Counted from the first letter of the stretch, positions 7,781 to 16,615 are shown. The stretch: 42,862 bases of DNA from GCA-2725625 sp964574215 (GCA_964574215.1 CAZNLR010000043.1:1-42862); one strand, 5' to 3'. Notes: generated by a model from the letters alone, not told the origin. Program-made: numbers and translations.

Positions 7781-9106
7781 ATGACTAAAATCGAAAAAGA
7801 CCTCCGCACCTACCTGAAAAAAACACAGGAAGAAGGTGAACTACTGCGCATCGATAAAAAAGTAGATCCCAATTCGGAAGCGCCGGCGCTGCTGAAAAAG
7901 AGTGTGAAGCGAGGAAAAGTGCTGCTGTTTGAAAATGTTTCCGGTAGCTCGATGAGTGTTGTCGGCAACACCTTGGCGTCCCGGGATTGGATTGAAACGG
8001 CCCTGGGGTGCGGCAATCAAAGCATTATTGAGTGGTTTAGTGATCGATCCCCAAACAGCCTGCCCGCCTTAAAAGTTGAAAATGCGCCGGTGAAAGAAGT
8101 CGTGGAAAGCTCTATCGATCTGCATAAACTCCCGATTTTCACCTACCATGAAGAAGATGGCGGTCCTTATATCACCGGCGGCGCCTGCATCCAGAAAGAC
8201 CCCGAAACCGGCCGTCAAAATGCCGGTTATTACAGCCTTCAACTAAAATCCAAGGACGAAATGGCGTTGAGAATGTTACCGAGCGCCCAAGGTTTTGAAA
8301 TATTCGAAAATCGGATTAAACAGGGAAAACCGACCGAGATGGCGGTGGCCATTGGCCTTCATCCGGTGGAGATGCTGGCGACGGCGGCCCATACGCATTT
8401 TGACGAATTTGAATTGGCCGGGGCGTTGAGGGGCGAGCCTGTTGAAATGGTCAAATGCGACACCATCGAAGTGGATGTTCCGGCGCACGCGGAAATTATT
8501 CTTGAAGGGGTAATAATACCCGACAAAAAGGAGCCCGAGGGCCCGATCGGCGATTGGTTGGGATATTACCCGTTGGTCGAAGAGCGTCATATCTTCAAGG
8601 TTCAACACATAACCTCCCGCAAGGATCCGATCTGTCAGGCCATCCTTTCCGGCAGTGGTGACGAAAATATTCTATTGTCGCTGCCGAGGATGGCCGATGT
8701 TCTGAATGCGGCGCGGAAGGCGGCGTCCGGCGTTAAGAATGTTTCCCTCGACCCGTTTCTGATGATCTGCGTCATTCAAATGAGCAAACGGTTCGAGGGC
8801 GAACCCATGAACGCCATCCTGGCCGCCTTCGGCGAGGTGCCTTTCGTCAAGGTCTGCATCGCGGTCGACGAAGATGTGGACCTCTTAAACATGAACGATG
8901 TCATGTGGGCGGTGGTAACGCGGACACGGCTGGAGGAAGACGTCAATATTATCGGCAAGGTGATGGGTTTTTCCCGGGACCCCCACGGCCACTACAAATC
9001 CAAAATCGCCATCGACGCCACCCATCCCCTGGAAAACGCCAACGACTACCGCCGCGCCCAGGTGATCAATCCCAACATCGACCTGGACAGCTATTTGGCA
9101 AAGTAG
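7781..9106 (+). CDS. UbiD-family prenylated-FMN decarboxylase
   Basis: A 441-residue UbiD-type reversible (de)carboxylase. Recognisable blocks are GGACIQKDPETGRQNAGYYS (prFMN-binding region), then ATAAHTHFDEFELAGALRGE, and EPEGPIGDWLGYYP carrying the catalytic Glu region. An upstream in-frame ATG at 7751 exists, but the start at 7781 has AGGGGACC at a good distance, so I prefer it. The family decarboxylates aromatic or alpha,beta-unsaturated acids and depends on prenylated FMN made by UbiX. No ubiX is visible here. It is divergent from the P450 and convergent with the molybdoenzyme operon. The substrate is not known. A dedicated aromatic acid is more likely than ubiquinone synthesis, given the catabolic neighbours. 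Confidence 0.9.
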   Translation: MTKIEKDLRTYLKKTQEEGELLRIDKKVDPNSEAPALLKKSVKRGKVLLFENVSGSSMSVVGNTLASRDWIETALGCGNQSIIEWFSDRSPNSLPALKVENAPVKEVVESSIDLHKLPIFTYHEEDGGPYITGGACIQKDPETGRQNAGYYSLQLKSKDEMALRMLPSAQGFEIFENRIKQGKPTEMAVAIGLHPVEMLATAAHTHFDEFELAGALRGEPVEMVKCDTIEVDVPAHAEIILEGVIIPDKKEPEGPIGDWLGYYPLVEERHIFKVQHITSRKDPICQAILSGSGDENILLSLPRMADVLNAARKAASGVKNVSLDPFLMICVIQMSKRFEGEPMNAILAAFGEVPFVKVCIAVDEDVDLLNMNDVMWAVVTRTRLEEDVNIIGKVMGFSRDPHGHYKSKIAIDATHPLENANDYRRAQVINPNIDLDSYLAK

Positions 9107-9117
9107 GCGCAAACGTT

Positions 9118-9188
9118 AATTAATCGACTGTCGATTAATTCACACCTGTTCATAACTTCGTTAATTTAACGACTGTCGATTAATTAAC
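9118..9188. repeat. Two dyad repeats between convergent genes
   Basis: A perfect inverted repeat has arms AATTAATCGA (9118-9127) and TCGATTAATT (9131-9140) around CTG. A second, slightly degenerate copy lies at 9160-9188. Both share the exact block CGACTGTCGATTAATT except for one flanking base, 45 bp apart. The repeats lie between the stop codons of the UbiD-like gene and the molybdoenzyme gene. They may act as a bidirectional transcription stop or a protein-binding site. The stems are AT-rich, which is unusual for an intrinsic terminator. Confidence 0.7.
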
Positions 9189-12184
9189 TATTCAGCCGGA
9201 ACGGGTTCCTTTTGAAGGGCTTTTACCGCCGTCAACTCTCCACTGCCGTCCCAAGGCTCGACCTCCACCAAAGCCGCGCTGGTGGCCATGGAATGGGTCT
9301 GTTTGGCCTGAGTGCGTTTGGGGGTCAGCTGGTTGAGGCAGCCGCCCCGGTCCACCGAATAGCCGGGATCGCCCAACGGATCGTAGGTGGCGCAGGATTC
9401 GTAACCGTGCACGACACCCTGCCGGAGACGGTTGGTCGGCATGGCGGCGCAGATCACGGCGCCCCGGTGGTTGTAGACCTTGACCAGATCACGCTGCTTA
9501 ATGCCCCTGGCGGCGGCGTCCTTATCGTTCATACGCAGGGTCCAGTAGAAATAGCCGTCCACCTCGATGCGGTGATCGACGATATCGTTGATGAACGCGT
9601 CCTTGCCGTCGCCCTGGCTGTGATAGCTGAACCGCGCATGGGGCGTGATCATCTGCAGGGGATAATCCTTGGTCATCTCGGCGGTCCGCGGACCTTCCCA
9701 AGCAGGCGTGTATTTGACGATGGGCGGGCGTTCCGGGTCGTCGGCATCGAAGCGTTTCAAGGTATTGCACTCGAACTCGATCTTGCCCGACTGAGTCTGC
9801 AGGCCGCTGAGGAATTCCTCGGTGTAGTCGGCCGGCAACGGATGAGGCTCCGGCACGTTCTTTTTCTTGCCTTCGGCGAACCAGCGGAACGACACCGGCG
9901 GCCGCAAATCCTCTTTCAAAGGCTCGACCACGTAGTAGCCCTTACGGATGAATTCCTTCCAGGAGATTTTTTGCGGCAGGTCCGAGGAATCGAACATGCG
10001 TTTCACCCAGTCGATCTCGCTCATGCCTTCCGAGAACAACAATCCGAGGCCTAAGCGATTGGCGAGCTCGAGGAAAATCTGATAATCGGATTTCGACTCG
10101 CCCAGGGGCTCAATACATTTGTGTTGGAAGGTAATCACCCGGTGGTTGAGCTGGTTCTGGCCGTGATGGGTATAGCCACCGATGCCGGCCCATTCGGATA
10201 TGTCCGGGCGCTCCAGATTGGTGCAGGCGGGCAGGATGATATCGGCAAACTTGGCGTCCCCTTCCAGCCAGATGGACTGGTTGACGACAAACTCAAGCTT
10301 GGGTGTGCGGTACATTTTCACATAGCGGTTGGTGTCGCTCATGGTGCCGAACATGGAGCCGCCATATTTGTACATCATCTTCACCGGCGCCTGACCCTTT
10401 TTGGGATAGACGATCTTGTCGAATTGAGCCTCGATGGTCTTGCCGTTCCAGGCATACCCCTCGGCCTTGCCTTCCAGGATGGCTTCCGGCATCTGCAGAC
10501 GGGGTATCTTCTGGCTGTTGGTATTGATGGTGGGTAGTTGGGGCATGCGCTGATAGAGCGAAACCGACAGGGCCGTACCGTTGAGGTCACCCGACATACC
10601 GCCGTCGGCATAACCCGGGAAATAGAAATGCAGATCAAGAGGCGTCGCCCGCTGCAAATTGCCCAGATTGACGCCCGGCTTGCCGATACCCTGCATGGCC
10701 ATGAGGCAGATCATGGTGCGCGACCATTGAATGCCTGTGGGATTGCGGCAGGCGCCGCCATAGCCGTTGCCGGCGCCACCAGCGGAGAGATAGGTCTTCT
10801 TGTTGCCCCAGGCGCGGGCCAGGGCGCGCACATCCTTGGCGGCAATACCGGTTTCCTCTTCCTGCCATTCCGGAGTCTTCGGAATGCCGTCTTCGTCACC
10901 CAGAATGTAGGCTTTCCAGGTATCGAACCCTTCCGTCCGCTTTTCGACATAGTCTTTGTCGTAAAGGTCTTCGGTAATCCAGACATAGGCGATGGCCATG
11001 GCCATGGCCGGGTCGGTGGTCGGCTTGGGGGCCAGCCACTTGCCGCCCAGCATCTGGGCCGTATCGTTGTAGTGGGGATCGATATGGACGAAGTCGATGT
11101 CCAGTTCCTTCAGCCACTGGCGGCGGATTGACCCTTCCTGAGAGGCGTAGTTGCCCGACGTGGATTCCGGATTGCTCGACCAGAAGACCACCATCTCGCA
11201 ATGTTTCAGCAGATCCTCAACGGTGCCGTAGTTTTCCGACATGCCGACCCGGAGGCTGTGGCCCCAGTGATGCAGTCCGCCCCAGTACCAGCCTTCCCAA
11301 CTGTCCGGATTATGGTGAACTTCAGTGTGGCCGATCAAATTCATAAAGCGAAAATTGGCCGACAGGTAATAGCCGATATTTCCCCAGGTGTGGTGGGACC
11401 CATGGGACGAGGCAATGGCGCCGGGCCCGTAATCCCGCTTCATGCGCTTGATTTCACCGGCAACCATGTCGAGGGCTTCATCCCAGCTGATCCGTTCATA
11501 GCCGGAAACGCCACGGTTCTCGCAATTGCGCTCTCCGTCAGGGTCGAAGTCCACACGCTTCATCGGATACAGAATACGATCGGGGGAATAGACGGCCGAC
11601 TTCCAGTTCTGGCCGTGGGGCGACAGGGTGGTTTTGCGGGGCGGCGTGAACTTTTTGCCGCGGGCTTCGATGGTCCAGGTACCGGGATCACTGTCGTCGA
11701 AATCGATGGTGGTGGTGCGGATCAGTTTGCCGTCCTTGACGTAAACGAAAACCGGGCCGCCGTTGGTCATGCTGGTATAGCGTTTGCTGCCGTCCGGCAA
11801 ATCAATGCCGTATTTCCAACCGATATTCTGGGTCAGCATGACCGTCTGGGCGAACCAATAGGCATCCTCGTCCGACCCGGTCATGGTCAGGTTGAACTCC
11901 TTCTGGGCGTCGATCTGCTGCTGGTAATCCACCGGCGGCACCAGCAGACGAAAGGCGATATCCACATCCTTGAAACCCATGCAGATGTCGGGATCGGGAT
12001 GAATGCCCGCCTTGGAGGTCACATGCCCGTCTTTAAAGATAAAGTAACGCCCGGCGCTTTCGTCATTGATCCTGATTTGGGCAACGAGGTTCTTCTCTTT
12101 AAGCCGGACGCGGAATGCCGGATACCGCCACTTCGTGATTTTTAGCAGCCAGTGAAGTCCGTAGAGGATTAAAGAGAATTTCAT
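9188..12184 (-). CDS. Transhydroxylase-like molybdopterin oxidoreductase with N-terminal SCP-2-like domain
   Basis: A 998-residue member of the DMSO-reductase family. The centre (about residues 220-720) has HHTWGNIGYYLSANFRFMN, then NPDSWEGWYWGGLHHWGH. From memory, Pelobacter pyrogallol-phloroglucinol transhydroxylase uses His144, Asp174 and Mo-ligand Ser175. Here a His sits exactly 30 residues before Asp-Ser in PDSW, the same spacing. There is no N-terminal Cys cluster and no Tat signal, so it is cytoplasmic and holds no [4Fe-4S] itself. Residues about 25-125 (RYFIFKDGHVTSKAG...EFNLTMTGSDEDAYWFAQ) resemble an SCP-2 sterol-carrier domain. It follows fahA after 21 bp, with AGG about 7 bp before the ATG. 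No ferredoxin-like beta subunit is adjacent. A role in hydroxyl rearrangement or hydroxylation of a phenolic feeding the homogentisate route is inference. Confidence 0.85.
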   Translation of the reverse strand: MKFSLILYGLHWLLKITKWRYPAFRVRLKEKNLVAQIRINDESAGRYFIFKDGHVTSKAGIHPDPDICMGFKDVDIAFRLLVPPVDYQQQIDAQKEFNLTMTGSDEDAYWFAQTVMLTQNIGWKYGIDLPDGSKRYTSMTNGGPVFVYVKDGKLIRTTTIDFDDSDPGTWTIEARGKKFTPPRKTTLSPHGQNWKSAVYSPDRILYPMKRVDFDPDGERNCENRGVSGYERISWDEALDMVAGEIKRMKRDYGPGAIASSHGSHHTWGNIGYYLSANFRFMNLIGHTEVHHNPDSWEGWYWGGLHHWGHSLRVGMSENYGTVEDLLKHCEMVVFWSSNPESTSGNYASQEGSIRRQWLKELDIDFVHIDPHYNDTAQMLGGKWLAPKPTTDPAMAMAIAYVWITEDLYDKDYVEKRTEGFDTWKAYILGDEDGIPKTPEWQEEETGIAAKDVRALARAWGNKKTYLSAGGAGNGYGGACRNPTGIQWSRTMICLMAMQGIGKPGVNLGNLQRATPLDLHFYFPGYADGGMSGDLNGTALSVSLYQRMPQLPTINTNSQKIPRLQMPEAILEGKAEGYAWNGKTIEAQFDKIVYPKKGQAPVKMMYKYGGSMFGTMSDTNRYVKMYRTPKLEFVVNQSIWLEGDAKFADIILPACTNLERPDISEWAGIGGYTHHGQNQLNHRVITFQHKCIEPLGESKSDYQIFLELANRLGLGLLFSEGMSEIDWVKRMFDSSDLPQKISWKEFIRKGYYVVEPLKEDLRPPVSFRWFAEGKKKNVPEPHPLPADYTEEFLSGLQTQSGKIEFECNTLKRFDADDPERPPIVKYTPAWEGPRTAEMTKDYPLQMITPHARFSYHSQGDGKDAFINDIVDHRIEVDGYFYWTLRMNDKDAAARGIKQRDLVKVYNHRGAVICAAMPTNRLRQGVVHGYESCATYDPLGDPGYSVDRGGCLNQLTPKRTQAKQTHSMATSAALVEVEPWDGSGELTAVKALQKEPVPAE

Positions 12185-12205
12185 GTCGATACCTATAAAT
12201 TTTGT

Positions 12206-13531
12206 CTATGGGGAACCAGGCGGTTCGATCCGGGACCGGCATTCGCCGAGCCCGATCCGCACCGCGCCGTCTTTTTCACACCACGCACGCATGATGACTT
12301 CGTCACCGTCTTCCAGAAACGTCCTTGTCTCTCCGGTGGGCAGTTCGATGGGCTTTTGGCCGGCCCAGGAGGCCTCCATGATGGAGCCAAACTGCCCGGG
12401 GTCCGACCCCGAAATGGTGCCGCTGCCGAGGTAGTCACCGGGGTGAAGGTCGCAGCCGTTGCTGGCGTGGTGGGTCACCATCTGGAATATGGTCCAGTAG
12501 GTGTCCTTGAAGTTGGACGTGCCGATCACTTGTGGCGTCACGTCTTCAGTGCGCATGCGCGAGGTTTGGATGGAGGTCTCAAACTGGATATCCAGACCGC
12601 CCGTATCTTCGACTGCCTGTGACGACAAATACGGCAGCGGCGCCGGGTCGCCCTCGGGACGCTGGTAGGCATTGGTGCGGAAAGGCGCCATGGCCTCCAA
12701 AGTGACGATCCAGGGCGAGATATGGGTCGCGAAGTTCTTGGCCAGGAACGGGCCCAGGGGCTGGTATTCCCAACCTTGAATGTCCCGGGCCGACCAATCG
12801 TTGAGAATATTGATGCCGAAGACGTGATCCTCAGCCTCATCGATGGCAAAGGGAGCACCCAGATCGTTGCCCGGTCCGACAAATACGCCAAGCTCGGTCT
12901 CGTAGTCCAAACGCTTGCAGGGCCCGAAACTGGGGGAGTCAGCATCGGGCGCTTTGGTCTGACCCAGGGGCCGAATGGTGGGCTCGCCCGAAATTCGGAT
13001 CGAGGACGACCGCCCGTGATAGGCAATGGGAACATGCTTGAAATTGGGCATCAGCGGATTGGGATTATCAGGACGGTTGATCATACCCATGTGGGTGGCG
13101 TGATTGACTGAGGTGAAGAAATCGGTGAAGTCGCCGATCTCAGCCGGCACCGCCATTTCGGCATCCGCCATGGAGACCAAAGTGTCCCGCAAATCGCTCT
13201 CCGGCCCGCCTTCTCGCAGGAGTTCCGATAAACGCGCTCTTAGCGCCGACCAATACTTGCCGCCCAGCGCCATCAGGGGATTGAGACTCGGACCCGTGCA
13301 GGCCTGGGCCGCCTCTTTAGCGTCGCCTTCAAAAAAACCTTTTTCGAGGCAGGCGCCGATATCCAGAATTTGATCGCCGATGGCGACACCACCCCGCATA
13401 TACTCTTCCGGCCCGTTGGCGCGGAAGACGCCCAGGGGCAGGTTCTGGATGGGAAATTCCGCTCCCGCTTCATTGGCCGACTTGACCCAGCTCTTGAGTG
13501 CGGGATCGTGGGTTCCATTGAGGCCGCTCAT
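12206..13531 (-). CDS. fahA: Fumarylacetoacetase
   Basis: A 441-residue protein that cleaves fumarylacetoacetate to fumarate and acetoacetate, the last step of homogentisate breakdown. The FAH signature is clear: YHGRSSSIRISG followed by the metal-binding stretch LDYETELGVFVGPGNDLG, then NDWSARDIQGWEYQPLGPFL and the late GTISGSDPGQFGSIMEASW. Length is normal for the family. The start ATG overlaps the hmgA stop (ATGA), with GGGAG about 8 bp upstream, showing translational coupling. It is the middle gene of the operon hmgA-fahA-molybdoenzyme. Confidence 0.97.
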   Translation of the reverse strand: MSGLNGTHDPALKSWVKSANEAGAEFPIQNLPLGVFRANGPEEYMRGGVAIGDQILDIGACLEKGFFEGDAKEAAQACTGPSLNPLMALGGKYWSALRARLSELLREGGPESDLRDTLVSMADAEMAVPAEIGDFTDFFTSVNHATHMGMINRPDNPNPLMPNFKHVPIAYHGRSSSIRISGEPTIRPLGQTKAPDADSPSFGPCKRLDYETELGVFVGPGNDLGAPFAIDEAEDHVFGINILNDWSARDIQGWEYQPLGPFLAKNFATHISPWIVTLEAMAPFRTNAYQRPEGDPAPLPYLSSQAVEDTGGLDIQFETSIQTSRMRTEDVTPQVIGTSNFKDTYWTIFQMVTHHASNGCDLHPGDYLGSGTISGSDPGQFGSIMEASWAGQKPIELPTGETRTFLEDGDEVIMRAWCEKDGAVRIGLGECRSRIEPPGSP

Positions 13532-14841
13532 GAGACATCTCCCGGGAAATGTTTTTGCAGTCCCTGCCAGCAGTCGGCGTAATCATCCTGCAGCAGTTCC
13601 GTTTCCATGGCGAACTTGGTGGGCCGGTAATTAAGGCAGGTCTCGAACATAAAGGCCTGAGTGTTGTCGATATAGTCCGGCGCTAGCGTTTCACTGCTGG
13701 CGGCCTCGAAAACATCGCCGTCATTGCCGTGGGGCGCCATGCAGTTATGCAGACTGCTCCCGCCGGGCACAAAGCCGTCCTTGCGGCCGTCATATTCGCC
13801 CACGATCAGCCCCATGAACTCGCTCATCACATTGCGGTGGTACCAGGGCGGCCGGTAGGTATCCTCCGCCACCATCCAGCGGGGCGGGAAGATAACAAAA
13901 TCGATATTTGCCGTGCCGGGAGACGTGGTAGGCGAGGTCAAGACGGTAAAGATGGACGGGTCCGGGTGGTCGTAGCTGATGGAGCCGATCACGTTGTAGT
14001 CGGCAAGGTCATACTTATAAGGCGCATAATTGCCGTGCCAGGCCACTACATCCAAGGGTGAATGTCCGATGGATGCATTCCAGATATTGCCCTGCATCTT
14101 GCAAGTCAGGGTGAAGTCCCCTTCCTTCTCTTCAAAAGCCGCCACCGGTGTTTTGAAATCGCGCGGGTTGGCCAGACCGTTGGAGCCGATGGGCCCCAGG
14201 CTGGGAATTCGCAAAAGCGCGCCGAAATTTTCGCAGACATAGCCGCGGGACGGACCGTCGGGCAGTTCCACCCGGAACTTGATGCCCCGCTGGATGACGG
14301 CGATTTCGTTGGGCGCAATCTCGATAAAGCCCATCTCCGTATGGAGGTGCAGTCGGCCCTGCTGGGGCACGAACAGCATCTCGCCGTCGGTGTTATAGAA
14401 ATACCGATCTTCCATGGAAGTGTTGCAGGCGTAAACATGCACAGCCAGCCCGGCCCCGGCGGTGGCGTCCCCGGCGCCCGCCATGGTGACCAAACCGTCA
14501 ATAAAGTCGGTAGGCCCATCAGGCATTGGCAGCGGGTCCCAGCGCTGCTGGTTGGGGGTGATGGGCTGGCCATCGAACGGCGCACCCCTTATGAGGCCGC
14601 TGTCACCGGGCACGAACCGGTCATGCACGACCGAGGGCCGGATGCGGTAAAGCCAGCTCCGCCGGTTGACCTCACGGGGAGCGGTGAAGGCCGTCCCGGT
14701 CAACTGTTCGGCATAAAGGCCCAAGGGTGCTTTTTGCGGTGAATTGCCCCGTGCCGGTAAGGCACCTTCCATGGCTTCGGTCGCCAATTCGTTGCCGAAG
14801 CCAGTTTGGTATTTCTGTTCTGTCTTAACTGTCGATTTCAT
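13528..14841 (-). CDS. hmgA: Homogentisate 1,2-dioxygenase
   Basis: A 437-residue non-heme iron dioxygenase that opens the ring of homogentisate to maleylacetoacetate. The N-terminus YQTGFGNELATEA and the block YHRNVMSEFMGLIVGEYDGR followed by NCMAPHGND are diagnostic. They carry the His, Glu and His iron ligands. A TTG start at 14862 is possible, but ATG at 14841 has AGGGA upstream and begins closer to the family's normal N-terminus. It is the first gene of the operon with fahA and the molybdoenzyme. The upstream region contains palindromic operators shared with the divergent MarR gene, so repression by MarR is likely. Confidence 0.97.
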   Translation of the reverse strand: MKSTVKTEQKYQTGFGNELATEAMEGALPARGNSPQKAPLGLYAEQLTGTAFTAPREVNRRSWLYRIRPSVVHDRFVPGDSGLIRGAPFDGQPITPNQQRWDPLPMPDGPTDFIDGLVTMAGAGDATAGAGLAVHVYACNTSMEDRYFYNTDGEMLFVPQQGRLHLHTEMGFIEIAPNEIAVIQRGIKFRVELPDGPSRGYVCENFGALLRIPSLGPIGSNGLANPRDFKTPVAAFEEKEGDFTLTCKMQGNIWNASIGHSPLDVVAWHGNYAPYKYDLADYNVIGSISYDHPDPSIFTVLTSPTTSPGTANIDFVIFPPRWMVAEDTYRPPWYHRNVMSEFMGLIVGEYDGRKDGFVPGGSSLHNCMAPHGNDGDVFEAASSETLAPDYIDNTQAFMFETCLNYRPTKFAMETELLQDDYADCWQGLQKHFPGDVS

Positions 14842-14973
14842 TTGACCGTGTTCCCTAAGCAATCGAAATCCAAATGCGAATAATTACTAAATTTAATTCG
14901 AGCTAAGACTGGTTTATGGAAAAATATTCCCTGATCAACCGAAAAATTCGCCGGTCAGCATTTTAATTTCCCT

Positions 14974-14999
14974 ATATTAGTTTCATTTGAAACTAATAT
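14974..14999. promoter_or_regulatory. Palindromic MarR-type operator O1
   Basis: A perfect inverted repeat of 11-bp arms, ATATTAGTTTC (14974-14984) and GAAACTAATAT (14989-14999), around ATTT. It lies between hmgA and the divergent marR gene, as expected for an autoregulated MarR repressor. A close copy lies upstream of the GST gene at 22652. Confidence 0.8.
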
Positions 15000-15003
15000 C
15001 AAT

Positions 15004-15027
15004 GATAATTTCATTTGAAACCAATAT
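15004..15027. promoter_or_regulatory. Second, degenerate operator O2
   Basis: The core TTTCATTTGAAAC of O1 recurs at 15009-15021 with flanks GATAA and CAATAT, 28 bp centre to centre from O1. It lies just ahead of the GTG start of the MarR gene. The partial core ATTTCATTTGA also appears at 14835-14845 over the hmgA start codon, possibly by chance. Confidence 0.65.
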
Positions 15028-15038
15028 GGGGTATATAA

Positions 15039-15569
15039 GTGGATAACCTAAAATCGGAAAACCGGCGGCGAAAACGGATGCAAAAAGTACTGGATCGGGA
15101 AAAAGAGGTGGCCAATGAGGCCGGCAAACCCGCGGACGCCCTCAATTTGCGGGACTTTCTTCCCTACCGGCTGGCCACTCTGGCCAAGGAAATTTCGACC
15201 GCCTTCGCCAAAACCTATGAAGCCCGATTCGGCATTACCATCCCCCAATGGCGGGTGATGTCGGCGCTGGGCAACTTTCCCGACTGTTCCGCCTCCCATG
15301 TGGCCAAATACGCCAACCTGGACAAAGTACAGGTCAGCCGCGCCGTTTCGGGTCTGGTGGAGATGGGTTACGTGGTGCGCAGCCTGGATGACCGTGACCG
15401 CCGTAATTCCGTCCTCAGATTTTCCTCCAAAGGTCAGGCCGTCTACCAACAGATCATCCCCGTTGCCCGGGATTTCGAAGCCCGCTTCACCGAAACCCTC
15501 ACCGACGCGGAAACCGCCCAGTTGGATACCCTCCTCGCCAAATTGATGAAGCAGGCCAAAAACGGTTAG
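15039..15569 (+). CDS. MarR-family transcriptional regulator
   Basis: A 176-residue winged-helix protein. The core ITIPQWRVMSALGNFPDCSA, then NLDKVQVSRAVSGLVEMGYV and the wing RSLDDRDRRNSVLRFSSKG, are standard MarR features (about residues 68-135). The GTG at 15039 has GGGG 7 bp upstream; an internal ATG at 15078 is an alternative start. It is divergent from hmgA-fahA-molybdoenzyme, and the shared intergenic region holds two palindromes. It is therefore the probable local repressor of homogentisate catabolism, likely relieved by a pathway aromatic (inference from HmgR-type systems). Confidence 0.92.
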   Translation: MDNLKSENRRRKRMQKVLDREKEVANEAGKPADALNLRDFLPYRLATLAKEISTAFAKTYEARFGITIPQWRVMSALGNFPDCSASHVAKYANLDKVQVSRAVSGLVEMGYVVRSLDDRDRRNSVLRFSSKGQAVYQQIIPVARDFEARFTETLTDAETAQLDTLLAKLMKQAKNG

Positions 15570-15593
15570 TGGCTCATCTGTTATTGAAGAAAA

Positions 15594-16235
15594 ATGGTAA
15601 ATACTCTTCTGACAACTTGGCAACTAAAAGCGGATAGCGATTCGACGGAGTTGGTTATTCCTGATGGCTGCCGGGATCTGATATTCTATATTCGTCCTGG
15701 TCGGAGGCCATATTGGTTTCTAACTTCATTGGATCAGGGAGCATACAAGGTGCCGGTAAAAAATGGCGATGTTTACTTCGGCTACCGATTGACGCCGGGT
15801 GCCAGCATCCTAGAGAACAAGCTTCTCGCCGCTGTACAGAACGAGGATTTTATCCACGAAGATATCTGTTCCAAACTGGATAGCTATACTTCCCTGTCAG
15901 TTTCAGTTGCTGATGCATTGACTTGTCTTGCCTCGGGTGTCGCTAGTGTGGCGAAAGCGGCAAAGCAGCTTGGTACGAATAAGCGGAGCCTACAAAGATT
16001 GATCCTTCAACACACCTCGCAAACACCAGTTTTCTGGCTGCAGTTGGCGCGGATTCGCCATGCAGGTCGCGCCGTGCAAGAAGATATGCCCTTGGCTGAA
16101 ATCGCTCTAGTTCTTGGTTTTTCAGATCAATCACACATGAATCGCGAATTCCAGCGCTGGCTGGGCGACAGCCCTTTGGCGTTGAGAAAGGGACGCGTGC
16201 AGAACGAAAGGCTTAATGAGCCGGGTTTCGCCTAA
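15594..16235 (+). CDS. AraC-family transcriptional regulator
   Basis: A 213-residue protein with a short, unclassified N-terminal sensing region (VIPDGCRDLIFYIRPG) and a C-terminal AraC double helix-turn-helix. Visible pieces are SVAKAAKQLGTNKRSLQRLI (first HTH) and PLAEIALVLGFSDQSHMNRE followed by FQRWLGDSPL (second HTH and signature). The N-terminal VIPDGCRDL motif is common in short AraC regulators carrying a DUF6597-type domain. Its stop codon overlaps the stop of the convergent VOC gene, a neighbour but not an evident target. Upstream, it begins 24 bp after the MarR stop and may be read from the same promoter. Confidence 0.87.
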   Translation: MVNTLLTTWQLKADSDSTELVIPDGCRDLIFYIRPGRRPYWFLTSLDQGAYKVPVKNGDVYFGYRLTPGASILENKLLAAVQNEDFIHEDICSKLDSYTSLSVSVADALTCLASGVASVAKAAKQLGTNKRSLQRLILQHTSQTPVFWLQLARIRHAGRAVQEDMPLAEIALVLGFSDQSHMNREFQRWLGDSPLALRKGRVQNERLNEPGFA

Positions 16236-16615
16236 TCTTCAACCGTTGTACAAAGTTCAACCAGAAAACCATTTATGTCTGCGACATAAGCCGTTGTCTG
16301 CCCCCATGGCATTTTTTGCGGTTCTTGTATAGAAGCGGCCCCGGCTTTGAGGGCCTTGGCGAATGCCGCTGACACGTCTTCAGTGGTAAAAGCTATTTCA
16401 AATGCAGGATGACCCGGCACCGGGCGCGACGGGTTTTTTCCAATTTCCTGCATCAGGCGCTCAGAGGAAAAGGACAACGTGGTTGCGCCGGTGTCCAGTT
16501 CGCCGTAATCGCCGCTTTCGTGCAGCATTTTTTTATTAAGTCCGAAGGCCGCGCCATAGAAGGCTAATGTATCGGAAACATTTTCAACATAGAGAATAGT
16601 ATAAGTAAAGTGCAC
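16232..16615 (-). CDS. VOC-superfamily (glyoxalase/dioxygenase fold) protein
   Basis: A roughly 127-residue single VOC protein. HFTYTILYVENVSDTLAFYG opens the first beta-alpha-beta unit. FEIAFTTEDVSAAFAKALKA and the end VADINGFLVELC form the second unit with its metal-ligand Glu. I prefer the GTG at 16615 because AGGAG lies 8 bp upstream and the protein then begins at the domain edge; an ATG at 16663 would add 16 residues. The family includes glyoxalase I, dioxygenases and resistance proteins. The reaction cannot be told from sequence. Confidence 0.85.
   Translation of the reverse strand: MHFTYTILYVENVSDTLAFYGAAFGLNKKMLHESGDYGELDTGATTLSFSSERLMQEIGKNPSRPVPGHPAFEIAFTTEDVSAAFAKALKAGAASIQEPQKMPWGQTTAYVADINGFLVELCTTVED

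Noticed and set aside
11201..12145. A 314-codon frame opposite the N-terminal part of the molybdoenzyme
   Set aside because: Shadow frame; the minus strand carries the catalytic motifs and a ribosome-binding site.
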